A stretch of 62,651 bases of DNA from Candidatus Scybalocola faecipullorum (lineage in GTDB: Bacteria > Bacillota > Clostridia > Lachnospirales > Lachnospiraceae), in NCBI GenBank assembly GCA_018716485.1, contig DVJY01000040.1, positions 1-62,651 on the forward strand. Direction: 5' to 3'. Shown here in pieces: positions 36,901 through 44,073 of this stretch; position 1 is the first letter of the stretch, and every line of letters begins with the position of its first letter. The position numbers were made by a program, and so were the translations under genes. The notes under the pieces are model-generated. The model searched no databases and was not told where the DNA came from. It saw only the letters and a list, made by a program, of their open reading frames with translations.

Positions 36901-37696
36901 GAAAGTATTTATTCCGGTATTTCCGGGTACTAACTGTGAATACGATACGGCAAAAGCTTTTGAGAGAGCAGGTGCAGATGTAACGACAATGGTATTCAAA
37001 AACCTGAACGCATCAAATATCAGAGAATCTGTGGAAATGTTTGAAAAAGGCATTTCTGACGCGCAGATTTTAATGTTCCCGGGCGGTTTCAGTGCCGGTG
37101 ACGAACCGGATGGCTCCGGAAAGTTTATTGCCACAGCCTTCCGCAATGAGCGTATTAAAGAAGCGGTCATGAAGCTGCTGAATGAACGTGACGGGCTGGC
37201 ACTTGGAATCTGCAACGGATTTCAGGCGCTGATCAAGCTAGGACTTGTACCGTACGGCGAAATTACGGCTCAGCATGAAGATTCACCGACATTGACGACA
37301 AACAGCATCGGCAGACATATTTCAAAGATGGTCTATACAAGAGTTGCTTCTAATAAGTCCCCATGGCTGTCTAAAGCTAAAGTGGGCGATGTTTACGCAA
37401 TTCCGGCGTCTCACGGCGAAGGACGCTTTGTGGCCGGCGATGCGTGGATTAAGAAGCTGTTTGAGACTGGCTGTGTAGCGACACAGTATGTAGATATTCA
37501 TGGTATTCCGACGATGGACGAGGATTATAATCCGAATGGTTCTTATGCGGCTATTGAAGGCATTACAAGCCCGGATGGCAGAATTCTGGGCAAGATGGCG
37601 CATTCAGAGCGTATCGGCGAGCGTGTAGCTATGAATATTACAGGCAATCAGAATCAGATGATCTTTGAATCCGGTGTAGAATACTTTACAAAGTAA
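33938..37696 (+). CDS. purL: Phosphoribosylformylglycinamidine synthase, fused synthetase and glutaminase
   Basis: Fourth step of purine synthesis: converts FGAR to FGAM with ATP and glutamine-derived ammonia. The 1252 residues fuse PurS-like and PurL parts (DTYWSDHCRHTTF, NETHNHPTEIEPFGGAATCLGG, GGKDSMSGSF) to a PurQ-like glutaminase in the last 260 residues (FIPVFPGTNCEYDTAKAF, FPGGFSAGDE, ALGICNGFQAL with the catalytic Cys). Bacillus has three separate proteins; the single-chain clade found in Clostridia matches here. It is monocistronic, with no other pur gene nearby. Confidence 0.96.
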   Translation: MDKVKRIYVEKKPAYAVAAGELFESIKSYLSISSVKAVRIFNRYDIENISQAVYDKAKNTVFSEPPVDYLYEEQLPEHEGAFVFSVEYLPGQFDQRADSAMQCVKLLDENEEPLIRSAVTYMIEGALSEEELDKIKAYCINPVDSRESEEKKPKTLITVFEEPADVKIFEGFTVMEETPLKALYDSLNLAMTFKDFLFIQDYFANEEKRDPSMTEIRVLDTYWSDHCRHTTFQTELKNIEFEEGYYQKPIRDTFEQYRSDFDELYKNRDDKYVCLMDIALMAMKKLKKDGKLTDMEESEEINACSIIVPVEIDGNTEEWLVSFKNETHNHPTEIEPFGGAATCLGGAIRDPLSGRSYVYQAMRVTGAADPTVSLKDTLKGKLPQRKIVTGAAKGYSSYGNQIGLATGLVNEIYHPNYVAKRMEIGAVMGAAPRKNVVRATSDPGDIIILLGGRTGRDGCGGATGSSKAHTASSIDTCGAEVQKGNAPTERKLQRLFRKEKVSRLIKKCNDFGAGGVSVAIGELAPGLRIEMDKVPKKYAGLDGTELAISESQERMAVVIDPKDVDTFLNYAQEENLEAVCVAQVTEEPRLVMIWRGKEIVNISRAFLDTNGAHQETDVFVEVPSEDDNFFKKTKKTDSVKDAWLDILSDLNVCSQKGLVEMFDSSIGAGTVTMPYGGKYQLTPTQTMIAKLPVLKGRTDTVTMMSYGYDPYLSSWSPYHGAIYAVVDSVAKIVAAGGDYKKIHFTFQEYFERLGNKKERWGKPMSALLGAYHAQMGFGLASIGGKDSMSGSFNDIDVPPTLVSFAVDVAQGKDIITPELKKAGSCLVKFSIQRDSYDLPNYEQAMEMYDEIHRLISDKIIISAYTVGFGGMAAAVSKMAFGNQLGAVIDSDISKEALFDEDYGSIIAEVAPEDLAKINMPYTKIADVTDTPAFVYGDEVIEMPQALKAWKKTLEGVFPTDSHVEQKAVPDTLYHAKEIYVCRHKTARPKVFIPVFPGTNCEYDTAKAFERAGADVTTMVFKNLNASNIRESVEMFEKGISDAQILMFPGGFSAGDEPDGSGKFIATAFRNERIKEAVMKLLNERDGLALGICNGFQALIKLGLVPYGEITAQHEDSPTLTTNSIGRHISKMVYTRVASNKSPWLSKAKVGDVYAIPASHGEGRFVAGDAWIKKLFETGCVATQYVDIHGIPTMDEDYNPNGSYAAIEGITSPDGRILGKMAHSERIGERVAMNITGNQNQMIFESGVEYFTK

Positions 37697-37710
37697 ATAA
37701 AGTAACTGTG

Positions 37711-37740
37711 GGCAGTCTCCAAAGCGGGGACTGCCTTTTT
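37711..37740 (+). terminator. Terminator after purL
   Basis: GGCAGTCTCC (37711-37720) pairs with GGGGACTGCC (37726-37735, one G-U), then TTTTT. Confidence 0.92.
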
Positions 37741-37925
37741 ATTGGTCTGACAGGCGGCATTGTGCCTGAACGGGCGGATATTTACCGGACAGCGGACAGT
37801 GCGGCCATAGACTTAACAGATGGCGATCGATTATCAGTATATTTTTTGAAATTGACGGAAATTTCAGAAAATAATTTGAACAAGAAAATAAAGAAAAAAT
37901 ATTTTAAAAAAATATCAAAAATGTG

Positions 37926-37954
37926 TTGACAAATCAATAGCTAAATGGTATTAT
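37926..37954 (+). promoter_or_regulatory. Consensus sigma-A promoter of the large structured RNA
   Basis: TTGACA (37926-37931), exactly 17 bases, TATTAT (37949-37954). One of the best promoters in the window, yet no protein gene follows it. Bases 37741-37925 before it hold nothing I can identify. Confidence 0.85.
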
Positions 37955-38082
37955 ATAACCATCAAAAGGAAGTAACAAAAACCCAAAGATAAACTTAAAT
38001 CTTCAGAATTTCAAAATGATCGGTATTTTAAAATTCGATAAAGATTTAAAGTATCAAGGGGAATGTAAAGGAGGAGAGTCCA

Positions 38083-38100
38083 ATGAAAATGGTTGCTTAG
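38083..38100 (+). other. Possible five-codon minigene inside the large RNA (MKMVA)
   Basis: AAAGGAGG (38067-38074) lies 8 bases before ATG AAA ATG GTT GCT TAG. It could be a true leader peptide or an SD-like sequence with a structural or ribosome-binding role. A second short frame, 38481-38522 (13 codons, or 7 from ATG 38499 after AAAGGGA), ends inside the terminator stem. Confidence 0.35.
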
Positions 38101-38520
38101 ATTATAACTTATATCAATGAGACATTAAATTTTCAAAATTAAAATGTGACGAGAAAGCATTTTAAGATAAAACGATAATTTAATTATCAGAAAATATATT
38201 TTATAATCAGAGGATTTTATTTATATTATAAGACAAAAGATAGAACTGATGAGCAATTAGTTTCAGAATTACATAAGTTGTCAAAGATTTATATATACAT
38301 ATCTTAGAAAAGATGGTATATGAATCAGCAACAAAAGAGAATGAAAAAGAAAGTAATCGACTATTTGAGAATTAGGGATATATTATAATATAAATATAGA
38401 GTGATAAGTATTTACGGAAGATACTTCATCAAAATAAAAAATACAATTTAATATAGATGAAACCTGTTAACTAAATACTAATGAAAGGGATATCAACAAT
38501 GATTGAACCAGTTCAGCAGT

Positions 38521-38578
38521 GAGGGAATCGTTAGAAGAAAGAAATTATAAATTTCATTTAGCGATTCCCTCTTTTTTT
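38521..38578 (+). terminator. Terminator of the large RNA
   Basis: GAGGGAATCG (38521-38530) pairs with CGATTCCCTC (38562-38571), followed by seven T. The loop holds a second hairpin, GAAATT/AATTTC (38541-38555). Confidence 0.95.
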
Positions 38579-38631
38579 AATATTTGTGTTGAAAGCTCTG
38601 CTTCCTGTCAGGCAGAATCTTAGGATAGAAC

Positions 38632-38658
38632 AAAAAGTTCCATCATATGGAACTTTTT
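38632..38658. terminator. Bidirectional terminator between the large RNA and the CorC-type gene
   Basis: AAAAAGTTCCAT (38632-38643) pairs perfectly with ATGGAACTTTTT (38647-38658) around a 3-base loop; it closes the minus-strand gene ending at 38669. Confidence 0.93.
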
Positions 38659-38668
38659 GAATAAATTT

Positions 38669-39985
38669 TTATTTAAATTGTTCATCGGAATTTTCTTTCG
38701 GCAGCGGATCAATGCGATAGACATGAATTTGGTCAATTCTATTTTTATCCATACGGTCAATTCTGAATCTGTAGCCGTTTAAGTCAATAGATTCGCCTTC
38801 TGTCGGAATATGTTCCAGTTCGTTGATCAGATGTCCGGCAATGGAATCATAGTCATCGGATTCAAAGGCTGTGCCCAAAATATCATTAATGTCATCAAGT
38901 TTTGCGGAACCGGTAACGATATATTCGTCATCGGAAACTTTCTGAATATCATCTTCTTCATCATCATATTCATCGCGGATTTCTCCGACAATTTCTTCAA
39001 GAAGGTCTTCAAGAGTGATCAGACCGGCTGTAGCGCCATATTCGTCGAGAACGATGGCAATATTAAAGGACTGATCTTTCATTTTTAACATAAGTTCAGA
39101 TGTTTTTTGATATTCATATGTGTAAAAAGGTTCACGAAGAAAATTTCTTAAAACAAAGTCTTTTGGATCTTTGTCATAACAAAACAGGTCTTTTAAATTA
39201 ACAATGCCGATCACATTGTCTTTGGAAGTTTCATAAACTGGTATTCTGGAATATTTTTCCTCTTTAAAAAGCTGTGTCAGTTCTTCATACGTAGAATCAA
39301 CGGAAGCAAAGACGATATCGATGCGCGGTACCATGACGTCTTTGGCCATAGAATCACCGAAATCGACAACATTGGTGATCATCTCGTGCTCTTCCTGCTC
39401 GATGACGCCCTGTTCATGGCTGACATCGATAAATGTAAGCAGCTCATTTTCAGTCATTTGAGTTTTAACTTTTTTATCTGCCCGCAGCAGCTTTAAGACA
39501 CCGGAAGACAGCAAATTCACAATAAAAATCAGCGGTGTCAAAATAATCGTCAGCGCATAGATAATTCTGGCATAAGCAAGAGAAAGCTTTTCGGAATATC
39601 TTGTGGCCAGTGTCTTAGGGAGAATCTCACCAAATAATAAGACAACCAGTGTGATGACGCCTGTGGCGATACCGACGGCTGTAGATACGGGAATCGGAGT
39701 TCCAGCCTGTATGCATAGATTTGTAGCAAATACTGTACTCAGGGAAGATGCAGAGAGATTAACAATATTATTGCCAATCAGGATGGTGCTCAAAAGCTTT
39801 CCCGGATTTTGAACAAGTTTCATGGCGATTGCCGCATTTTTTGAACCTTCCTCCATCAATGTACGAAGGCGAAGTTTGTTCATCGTTGTTAATGCTGTCT
39901 CTGCAGATGAGAAAAATGCAGATAAAATAACTAAAATAACTAATACAATAAGTTGCGGGGCCGCGTTGGGGTCCAAGTGAATCAT
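38669..39985 (-). CDS. CNNM/CorC (HlyC) family transporter
   Basis: 438-residue membrane protein: an N-terminal DUF21/CNNM domain with about four helices (VILSAFFSSAETALTTMN, LLFGEILPKTLA), a CBS pair in the middle (VMVPRIDIVFASVD, YSRIPVYETSKDNVIGIV, FNIAIVLDEYGATAGLIT) and a C-terminal CorC/HlyC domain. Homologues export magnesium or related divalent ions, regulated by nucleotide at the CBS pair. Single gene with its own promoter (TTGACA-17-TAAAAT on the minus strand) and terminator. Confidence 0.93.
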   Translation of the reverse strand: MIHLDPNAAPQLIVLVILVILSAFFSSAETALTTMNKLRLRTLMEEGSKNAAIAMKLVQNPGKLLSTILIGNNIVNLSASSLSTVFATNLCIQAGTPIPVSTAVGIATGVITLVVLLFGEILPKTLATRYSEKLSLAYARIIYALTIILTPLIFIVNLLSSGVLKLLRADKKVKTQMTENELLTFIDVSHEQGVIEQEEHEMITNVVDFGDSMAKDVMVPRIDIVFASVDSTYEELTQLFKEEKYSRIPVYETSKDNVIGIVNLKDLFCYDKDPKDFVLRNFLREPFYTYEYQKTSELMLKMKDQSFNIAIVLDEYGATAGLITLEDLLEEIVGEIRDEYDDEEDDIQKVSDDEYIVTGSAKLDDINDILGTAFESDDYDSIAGHLINELEHIPTEGESIDLNGYRFRIDRMDKNRIDQIHVYRIDPLPKENSDEQFK

Positions 39986-40015
39986 CTCCTATTTCTATAA
40001 ATGGTATAATAATAC

Positions 40016-40044
40016 ATTTTATATGAAGTGATAAATATTGTCAA
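40016..40044 (-). promoter_or_regulatory. Promoter of the CNNM/CorC gene
   Basis: On the minus strand TTGACA (40044-40039), 17 bases, TAAAAT (40021-40016). Confidence 0.75.
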
Positions 40045-40081
40045 GTATGGCAAAAATCAGACTCAGGGGCAAAGTTTCCTG

Positions 40082-40109
40082 TTGCATTTTAAAAAAAAAT
40101 ATGTATAAT
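40082..40109 (+). promoter_or_regulatory. Promoter of the phospholipase C-like gene
   Basis: TTGCAT (40082-40087), 16 A-rich bases, TATAAT (40104-40109). Confidence 0.6.
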
Positions 40110-40178
40110 GAAAATTGCAGTGAGTTAATGGTTAGTCGTTTCTATATGGAACGCAGATATTTTATCGAGGTGTAAAAA

Positions 40179-40751
40179 TTGAGAAAGAAATCTCATGTAT
40201 CATTAGCAGGCTATATAACAGGACACGAAGTTGACATTACACATAAAGCAGCATTCAAATTCGGAAGTCTTGCGCCGGATTTAGTGCCGTCATTTATTAC
40301 GAAAAAGCATGAAATTGACGGAACTTTTAATATTGTTGTCAAAAAGATGCGCAAAGTTCTCGATTCTTATGAGAATGGACGGGGACTGACGATGATTGAG
40401 ACAAAAGACTTGGGCGTGATCACACATTATCTTGCAGACTATTTTACGTTTCCTCACAATAAAGAGTATACAGGCTCGTTAAAAGACCATGTGATGTACG
40501 AGAAAGAATTAAAATATGCGCTGAAAGATTTTATAAAAAGTGTGGATGTAGATCTTCCGATTGAGTATCATGGAAGTTTGAGCAGCATCGAAGAGATATG
40601 TGCATTTATTAAACGGTGCCATGCCGAATATATCCGGCACATTAAAAATATTCAGAACGACTGCAGACATATCGTCCAGATCTGTACGGAAGTTATTGCA
40701 GCACTGCTGAATCTTATCCGCCAGAAAGTTTTTGATGTGGCGATCGCATAA
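40179..40751 (+). CDS. Zinc-dependent phospholipase C-like protein
   Basis: 190 residues of the zinc-dependent PLC family: KKSHVSLAGYI, FKFGSLAPDLVPSFI, KKHEIDGTF and DLGVITHYLADYFTFPHN supply the His and Asp residues expected for metal binding. Clostridial alpha-toxin-type enzymes share this core, but this protein has no signal peptide and no C2 domain, so it is probably intracellular and its substrate is unknown. The start is TTG 40179, 6 bases after GAGGTG. It may be co-transcribed with folC. Confidence 0.8.
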   Translation: MRKKSHVSLAGYITGHEVDITHKAAFKFGSLAPDLVPSFITKKHEIDGTFNIVVKKMRKVLDSYENGRGLTMIETKDLGVITHYLADYFTFPHNKEYTGSLKDHVMYEKELKYALKDFIKSVDVDLPIEYHGSLSSIEEICAFIKRCHAEYIRHIKNIQNDCRHIVQICTEVIAALLNLIRQKVFDVAIA

Positions 40752-40780
40752 TAAGAAAAGATATAGAATGGAGCATCACG

Positions 40781-42103
40781 ATGACAGAGATTGAGAAAGT
40801 TACAGACTATATCTACAGCATTCCGAAGTTTGCAAAAAAAGGCGGACTTTCCCAAACAGCTCAGCTGATGGCGCTGTTTGGGGATCCGCAGACATCATTC
40901 AATTATATTCATATAGCGGGAACGAACGGCAAAGGCTCTGTCAGCGCTTATCTGGATAATATGCTGCGTGAGTGCGGCGTGCGGACTGGGCTGTTTACTT
41001 CGCCCCATCTTGTAAAAATCAATGAACGTATGAAAGTAAACGGGGAAGATATCCATGACGGAGATTTTATCCGTATTTTTTTTGCCGTAAAATCTAAAAT
41101 TGATGACTGGATGGCCCACGGCGGCGTTCATCCCACTTTTTTTGAATGGATTTATTTAATGGCAATGCTGTGGTTTAAAGAACAGGGTGTGGAGACGGCG
41201 GTTGTGGAAACAGGTATGGGCGGACGGCTGGATGCGACCAATATTGTCCGGCATCCTGCGGCATGCGTGATTACTTCAATCGGCTACGATCATATGCAGT
41301 ATCTTGGAAATACGCTGGAAGCAATCTCAGGAGAGAAAGCAGGTATTATAAAGGCGGGAACACCGCTTATTTATGACGCATCTTCAGCTCCGGAGGCTGT
41401 CGAAGTGATAGAGGCGCGGGCCAAGCATCTTAATATCGGGGCAATTCCGGTCGAAAAAGAGGAAATACGGGCAGTGAAGGCGGATCATCACAGTATCAGC
41501 TATCAGATTCAGCCGCAGGCGCAGCGGGCAGAAACGATAAATATAAGACTGCATACGCCTGCTTTATATCAGTGCATGAACAGCGCCCTTGCGTTAAGGA
41601 CGATGGAAGTGCTTTTTAAACAGCGCCAATGGTTTGGCGGCAATGAAAAGCTTTTTTATGAACATCTGTGCCGTGCGCTTTGGAATACAGTTTGGCCGGG
41701 CAGGTTTGAGGCGGTCACGCCGCGGCTTTTTATTGACGGCGCTCACAATGACGCGGGAATCAAGGCGCTGTGCCGCACATTGACGCAAAGCTTTGGCACA
41801 GAAAAAATTTATATTTTATTCGCTGTCGCGGAAGATAAAGACTACACGGATATGATCAGGCATATATGCGGTTTGTCCAATTTGGCGGGCGTTATGGTTA
41901 CGGCCATTGAGAGCGAGAGGAAAACGCCGGTTGAAAAAGTTGAAAAAATTTTCGGAGAAAATGGGAATTGTCTGATCAGGGGCACATATAATATTAAAGA
42001 GGCATTGGAGGAAGCTCTTTGCTGGACAGACGGCGGAGGTATGCTCGTATGCACAGGTTCGCTGTATCTGGCAGGAAGCCTGAAAGCATTGGAGGAAGGA
42101 TGA
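40781..42103 (+). CDS. folC: Folylpolyglutamate synthase / dihydrofolate synthase
   Basis: Cytoplasmic Mur-ligase relative that adds glutamate to folates. The 440 residues carry the P-loop IAGTNGKGSVSAYL, FTSPHLVKINERM, VETGMGGRLDATN and FIDGAHNDAGI, all diagnostic. ATG 40781 follows a weak SD (GGAG). The 48-residue gene begins 4 bases after its stop. Confidence 0.96.
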   Translation: MTEIEKVTDYIYSIPKFAKKGGLSQTAQLMALFGDPQTSFNYIHIAGTNGKGSVSAYLDNMLRECGVRTGLFTSPHLVKINERMKVNGEDIHDGDFIRIFFAVKSKIDDWMAHGGVHPTFFEWIYLMAMLWFKEQGVETAVVETGMGGRLDATNIVRHPAACVITSIGYDHMQYLGNTLEAISGEKAGIIKAGTPLIYDASSAPEAVEVIEARAKHLNIGAIPVEKEEIRAVKADHHSISYQIQPQAQRAETINIRLHTPALYQCMNSALALRTMEVLFKQRQWFGGNEKLFYEHLCRALWNTVWPGRFEAVTPRLFIDGAHNDAGIKALCRTLTQSFGTEKIYILFAVAEDKDYTDMIRHICGLSNLAGVMVTAIESERKTPVEKVEKIFGENGNCLIRGTYNIKEALEEALCWTDGGGMLVCTGSLYLAGSLKALEEG

Positions 42104-42107
42104 TCCG

Positions 42108-42254
42108 ATGATTGATTTTGATGAGGAAATTAAAAAGTTTAAGCCAAGTCTTGAAGTCGGAGACGTTGAAGAAGCCATCGAAGCCGGCGATCTGAAAGAT
42201 ATGATGGGTATCATGGAAGCCATTTTGAATTTGCTGGCGGACAAAAGGCGGTGA
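42108..42254 (+). CDS. Small 48-residue hypothetical protein
   Basis: Reads MIDFDEEIKKFKPSLEVGDV at its start and ends LLADKRR. Acidic and helical, with no membrane segment. It has a GGAGGA SD, starts 4 bases after folC and ends 3 bases before the TPR gene, so it is very likely translated as part of the same operon. No function recognised; GDVEEAIEAGDLKDMMG suggests a short helical hairpin. Confidence 0.75.
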   Translation: MIDFDEEIKKFKPSLEVGDVEEAIEAGDLKDMMGIMEAILNLLADKRR

Positions 42255-42257
42255 GCC

Positions 42258-43148
42258 ATGGAAAAAAGGGCGCAGACATGGACCCGGGCGGCTGCAGGCG
42301 TCGGATATTTGTCAAACCGGCACTATAATCAGGGATTGGCACTGGCAAGGCAGAAGAAGCTTTCCAAGGCACAAAGGGCGCTGGAAATCAGCCTGAAGTA
42401 TAATAAATACAATAAAGATGCCAGAAACCTTCTGGGGCTGATCGAGTACAGCCGCGGTGAAGCCGGACAGGCTGTGGCGGCTTGGGCAGTCAGTGCGGGA
42501 CTGAATCCGGAAAATAATATAGCGCATACATATATTAAAGCTATACAAAAGTGTCCGGAAGGCAGGGAAGGCATTGACAGGCCCCATAAGCGATATAACA
42601 GGGCGCTTTTAGAGGCCATGGATGGAAATACGGATATTGCGGCTATTGAACTGAAAAAGGCGGTGAAAGAGCGTCCGAATTATGTCCGGGCAAAGCAGCT
42701 GCTGGCGCTGATCTGTATAAAAAACGGACAGCGCCGTGAAGCCGGACGATGGCTGGAGAGCAGCTTGGAGGATGACAGGGACAATGAAGACAGCATGAAG
42801 TGGCTGAGGCTGCTTCAGGAGGACAGACAGGCGAGAAAAGGGCTTAAAAAAGCGGACAGGCCGTCCAACAGGAAAAAGACAGATAAAAAAATATCAGCCG
42901 GATTTTTAAAATCTGCGGCTGTATGGATGGCTGCCGGAGCCGCTGCAGCGGCCGCAGCCGGTTTTATGTTTGTGCCGGTGCTGTCCGGTCAGATGAAACA
43001 TGTCATGGATGCGCAGGTTTTGGAATACAGCCGCATATTATCAGAAAAGAATATTCAAATCGACGCATTGAAACAGCAGCTGTCCCAACAAAGGGAGACA
43101 GAAAAAGAAACATTTGGGGAAACACAATCACGGATGACAGTAAGATAA
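42258..43148 (+). CDS. TPR-repeat membrane protein
   Basis: 296 residues. Residues 15-180 hold about four tetratricopeptide-like helix pairs (HYNQGLALARQKKLSKAQRALEIS, quoted as YNQGLALARQKKLSKAQ; later ELKKAVKERPNYVRAKQLLAL). A basic linker is followed by one membrane helix rich in alanine ([18 protein letters not shown]) and a C-terminal coiled coil. It is probably a scaffold facing the cytoplasm. It precedes the spoIIA operon but a terminator separates them, so a sporulation role is only a guess. Confidence 0.75.
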   Translation: MEKRAQTWTRAAAGVGYLSNRHYNQGLALARQKKLSKAQRALEISLKYNKYNKDARNLLGLIEYSRGEAGQAVAAWAVSAGLNPENNIAHTYIKAIQKCPEGREGIDRPHKRYNRALLEAMDGNTDIAAIELKKAVKERPNYVRAKQLLALICIKNGQRREAGRWLESSLEDDRDNEDSMKWLRLLQEDRQARKGLKKADRPSNRKKTDKKISAGFLKSAAVWMAAGAAAAAAAGFMFVPVLSGQMKHVMDAQVLEYSRILSEKNIQIDALKQQLSQQRETEKETFGETQSRMTVR

Positions 43149-43174
43149 AGCATCGAATATGCTTTATCTTTTTT
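43142..43174 (+). terminator. Terminator overlapping the stop of the TPR gene
   Basis: AAGATAAAGCAT (43142-43153) pairs with ATGCTTTATCTT (43159-43170), then TTTT; the stop codon lies in the first arm. Confidence 0.92.
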
Positions 43175-43285
43175 AATTTACTTTGAAAGCCCGTCTCAAA
43201 GCATAGACAAGCGGTCTGCTTGCAGACAGGCAAAGCCGCGAGATGAGCGGGATATCGCACCAGTCATGGAGGGAGGCAGTGATGT

Positions 43286-43621
43286 TTGTTAATCGATTAT
43301 AAAATTGTCAGACATTCTTTAATTCTGAAGGTGGGCAGCGAACTGGACCATCATGAAGCAAGAAAAATAAAATCTGTGACCGACATCGTATTTAGAAAAG
43401 GTACTGCGAGAAATATTATCCTTGATTTTTCTCAGACAGAATTTATGGACAGCGCAGGCATTGGCATGATCATCAGCAGATACAAAGAAACTGATCTTCA
43501 CGGAGGAAAGTTATGTATTGTCAACCCGGGAAAAACGGTGGAGAAGCTGATTAAAATATCCGGACTTCACAGTCTTGTTTATGAATTCAGAACGATGGAG
43601 GAGGCGTTGGCATATGTGTGA
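43286..43621 (+). CDS. spoIIAA: Anti-anti-sigma factor SpoIIAA
   Basis: STAS-domain protein that frees sigma-F by binding SpoIIAB when unphosphorylated. The 111 residues match Bacillus SpoIIAA: GSELDHHEARKIK, IILDFSQTEFMDSAGIGMII with the phosphorylated Ser at 56, and RYKETDLHGGKL. The start is TTG 43286, 9 bases after GGGAGG. A better-spaced ATG at 43282 is out of frame and stops after six codons. No sigma-H promoter is obvious upstream, where several short inverted repeats occur (e.g. GTCTGC/GCAGAC). Confidence 0.93.
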   Translation: MLIDYKIVRHSLILKVGSELDHHEARKIKSVTDIVFRKGTARNIILDFSQTEFMDSAGIGMIISRYKETDLHGGKLCIVNPGKTVEKLIKISGLHSLVYEFRTMEEALAYV

Positions 43622-44072
43622 AAACATCCAAAATGAAATGTGTATCATTTTTGACAGCTGTTCACAAAATGAAGGCTTTGCAAGAGTGGTCATTGCGGCA
43701 TTTGTTTCCGTGCTGGATCCGACGCTGGAAGAAATGGCAGACATAAAAACAGCTGTTTCTGAAGCCGTCACAAACTGTGTGATCCATGCTTATGAAAACG
43801 GACCGGGAAAAATAAAGATGAATTGCCGCATTGAGAAGCAGGCAGTTACCATAGAAATTTCTGACGAAGGGACAGGCATTGAGGATATTGAAAAAGCGAT
43901 GGAACCGCTGTATACGACAAAACCGGAACTGGAGCGTTCGGGTATGGGCTTTGCATTTATGGAGGCATTTATGGATTCACTCAGTGTGGAATCCACGCCG
44001 GGGCGCGGTACCAGAGTGGTTATGGAAAAGGTGATCGGGAAGGCTGATTATTGTCAAGTGCAGGGAGCTTAG
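43614..44072 (+). CDS. spoIIAB: Anti-sigma-F kinase SpoIIAB
   Basis: GHKL serine kinase and anti-sigma factor that holds sigma-F inactive and phosphorylates SpoIIAA. The 152 residues show the N box in DIKTAVSEAVTNCVIHAY, G1 in ISDEGTGIEDIE, and G2 in SGMGFAFMEAFMD. ATG 43614 overlaps the end of spoIIAA by 8 bases, implying coupled translation and matched amounts. Confidence 0.95.
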   Translation: MCENIQNEMCIIFDSCSQNEGFARVVIAAFVSVLDPTLEEMADIKTAVSEAVTNCVIHAYENGPGKIKMNCRIEKQAVTIEISDEGTGIEDIEKAMEPLYTTKPELERSGMGFAFMEAFMDSLSVESTPGRGTRVVMEKVIGKADYCQVQGA

Positions 44073-44073
44073 T

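Larger units (their letters stand above)
37961..38578 (+). ncRNA. Large structured noncoding RNA of about 615 nt
   Basis: Bounded by a consensus promoter and a strong terminator, AT rich, without an ORF longer than 14 codons on this strand in a sensible context. Nested helices are visible: CCC/GGG, GATA/TATC, TTAAATCTT (37995-38003) with AAGATTTAA (38041-38049), GAATTT/AAATTC and AAAAT/ATTTT in one arm; TTAAAATG (38139-38146) with CATTTTAA (38158-38165); a long arm 38277-38332 with GTTG/CAAC, GATT/AATC, ATATAC/GTATAT and ATCTT/AAGAT closing an AGAA loop; and TGAT-AAGTAT with ATACTT-C-ATCA (38402-38431). Length and style recall the large ornate RNAs ROOL, OLE and GOLLD; ROOL is the likeliest known family in this type of host, but I cannot run a covariance search. 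Confidence 0.8.

Noticed and set aside
37708-37929. 73-codon open frame after purL
   Set aside because: It begins inside the purL terminator, has no SD, and its composition changes to Lys/Ile-rich as the DNA becomes AT rich. It looks like chance.
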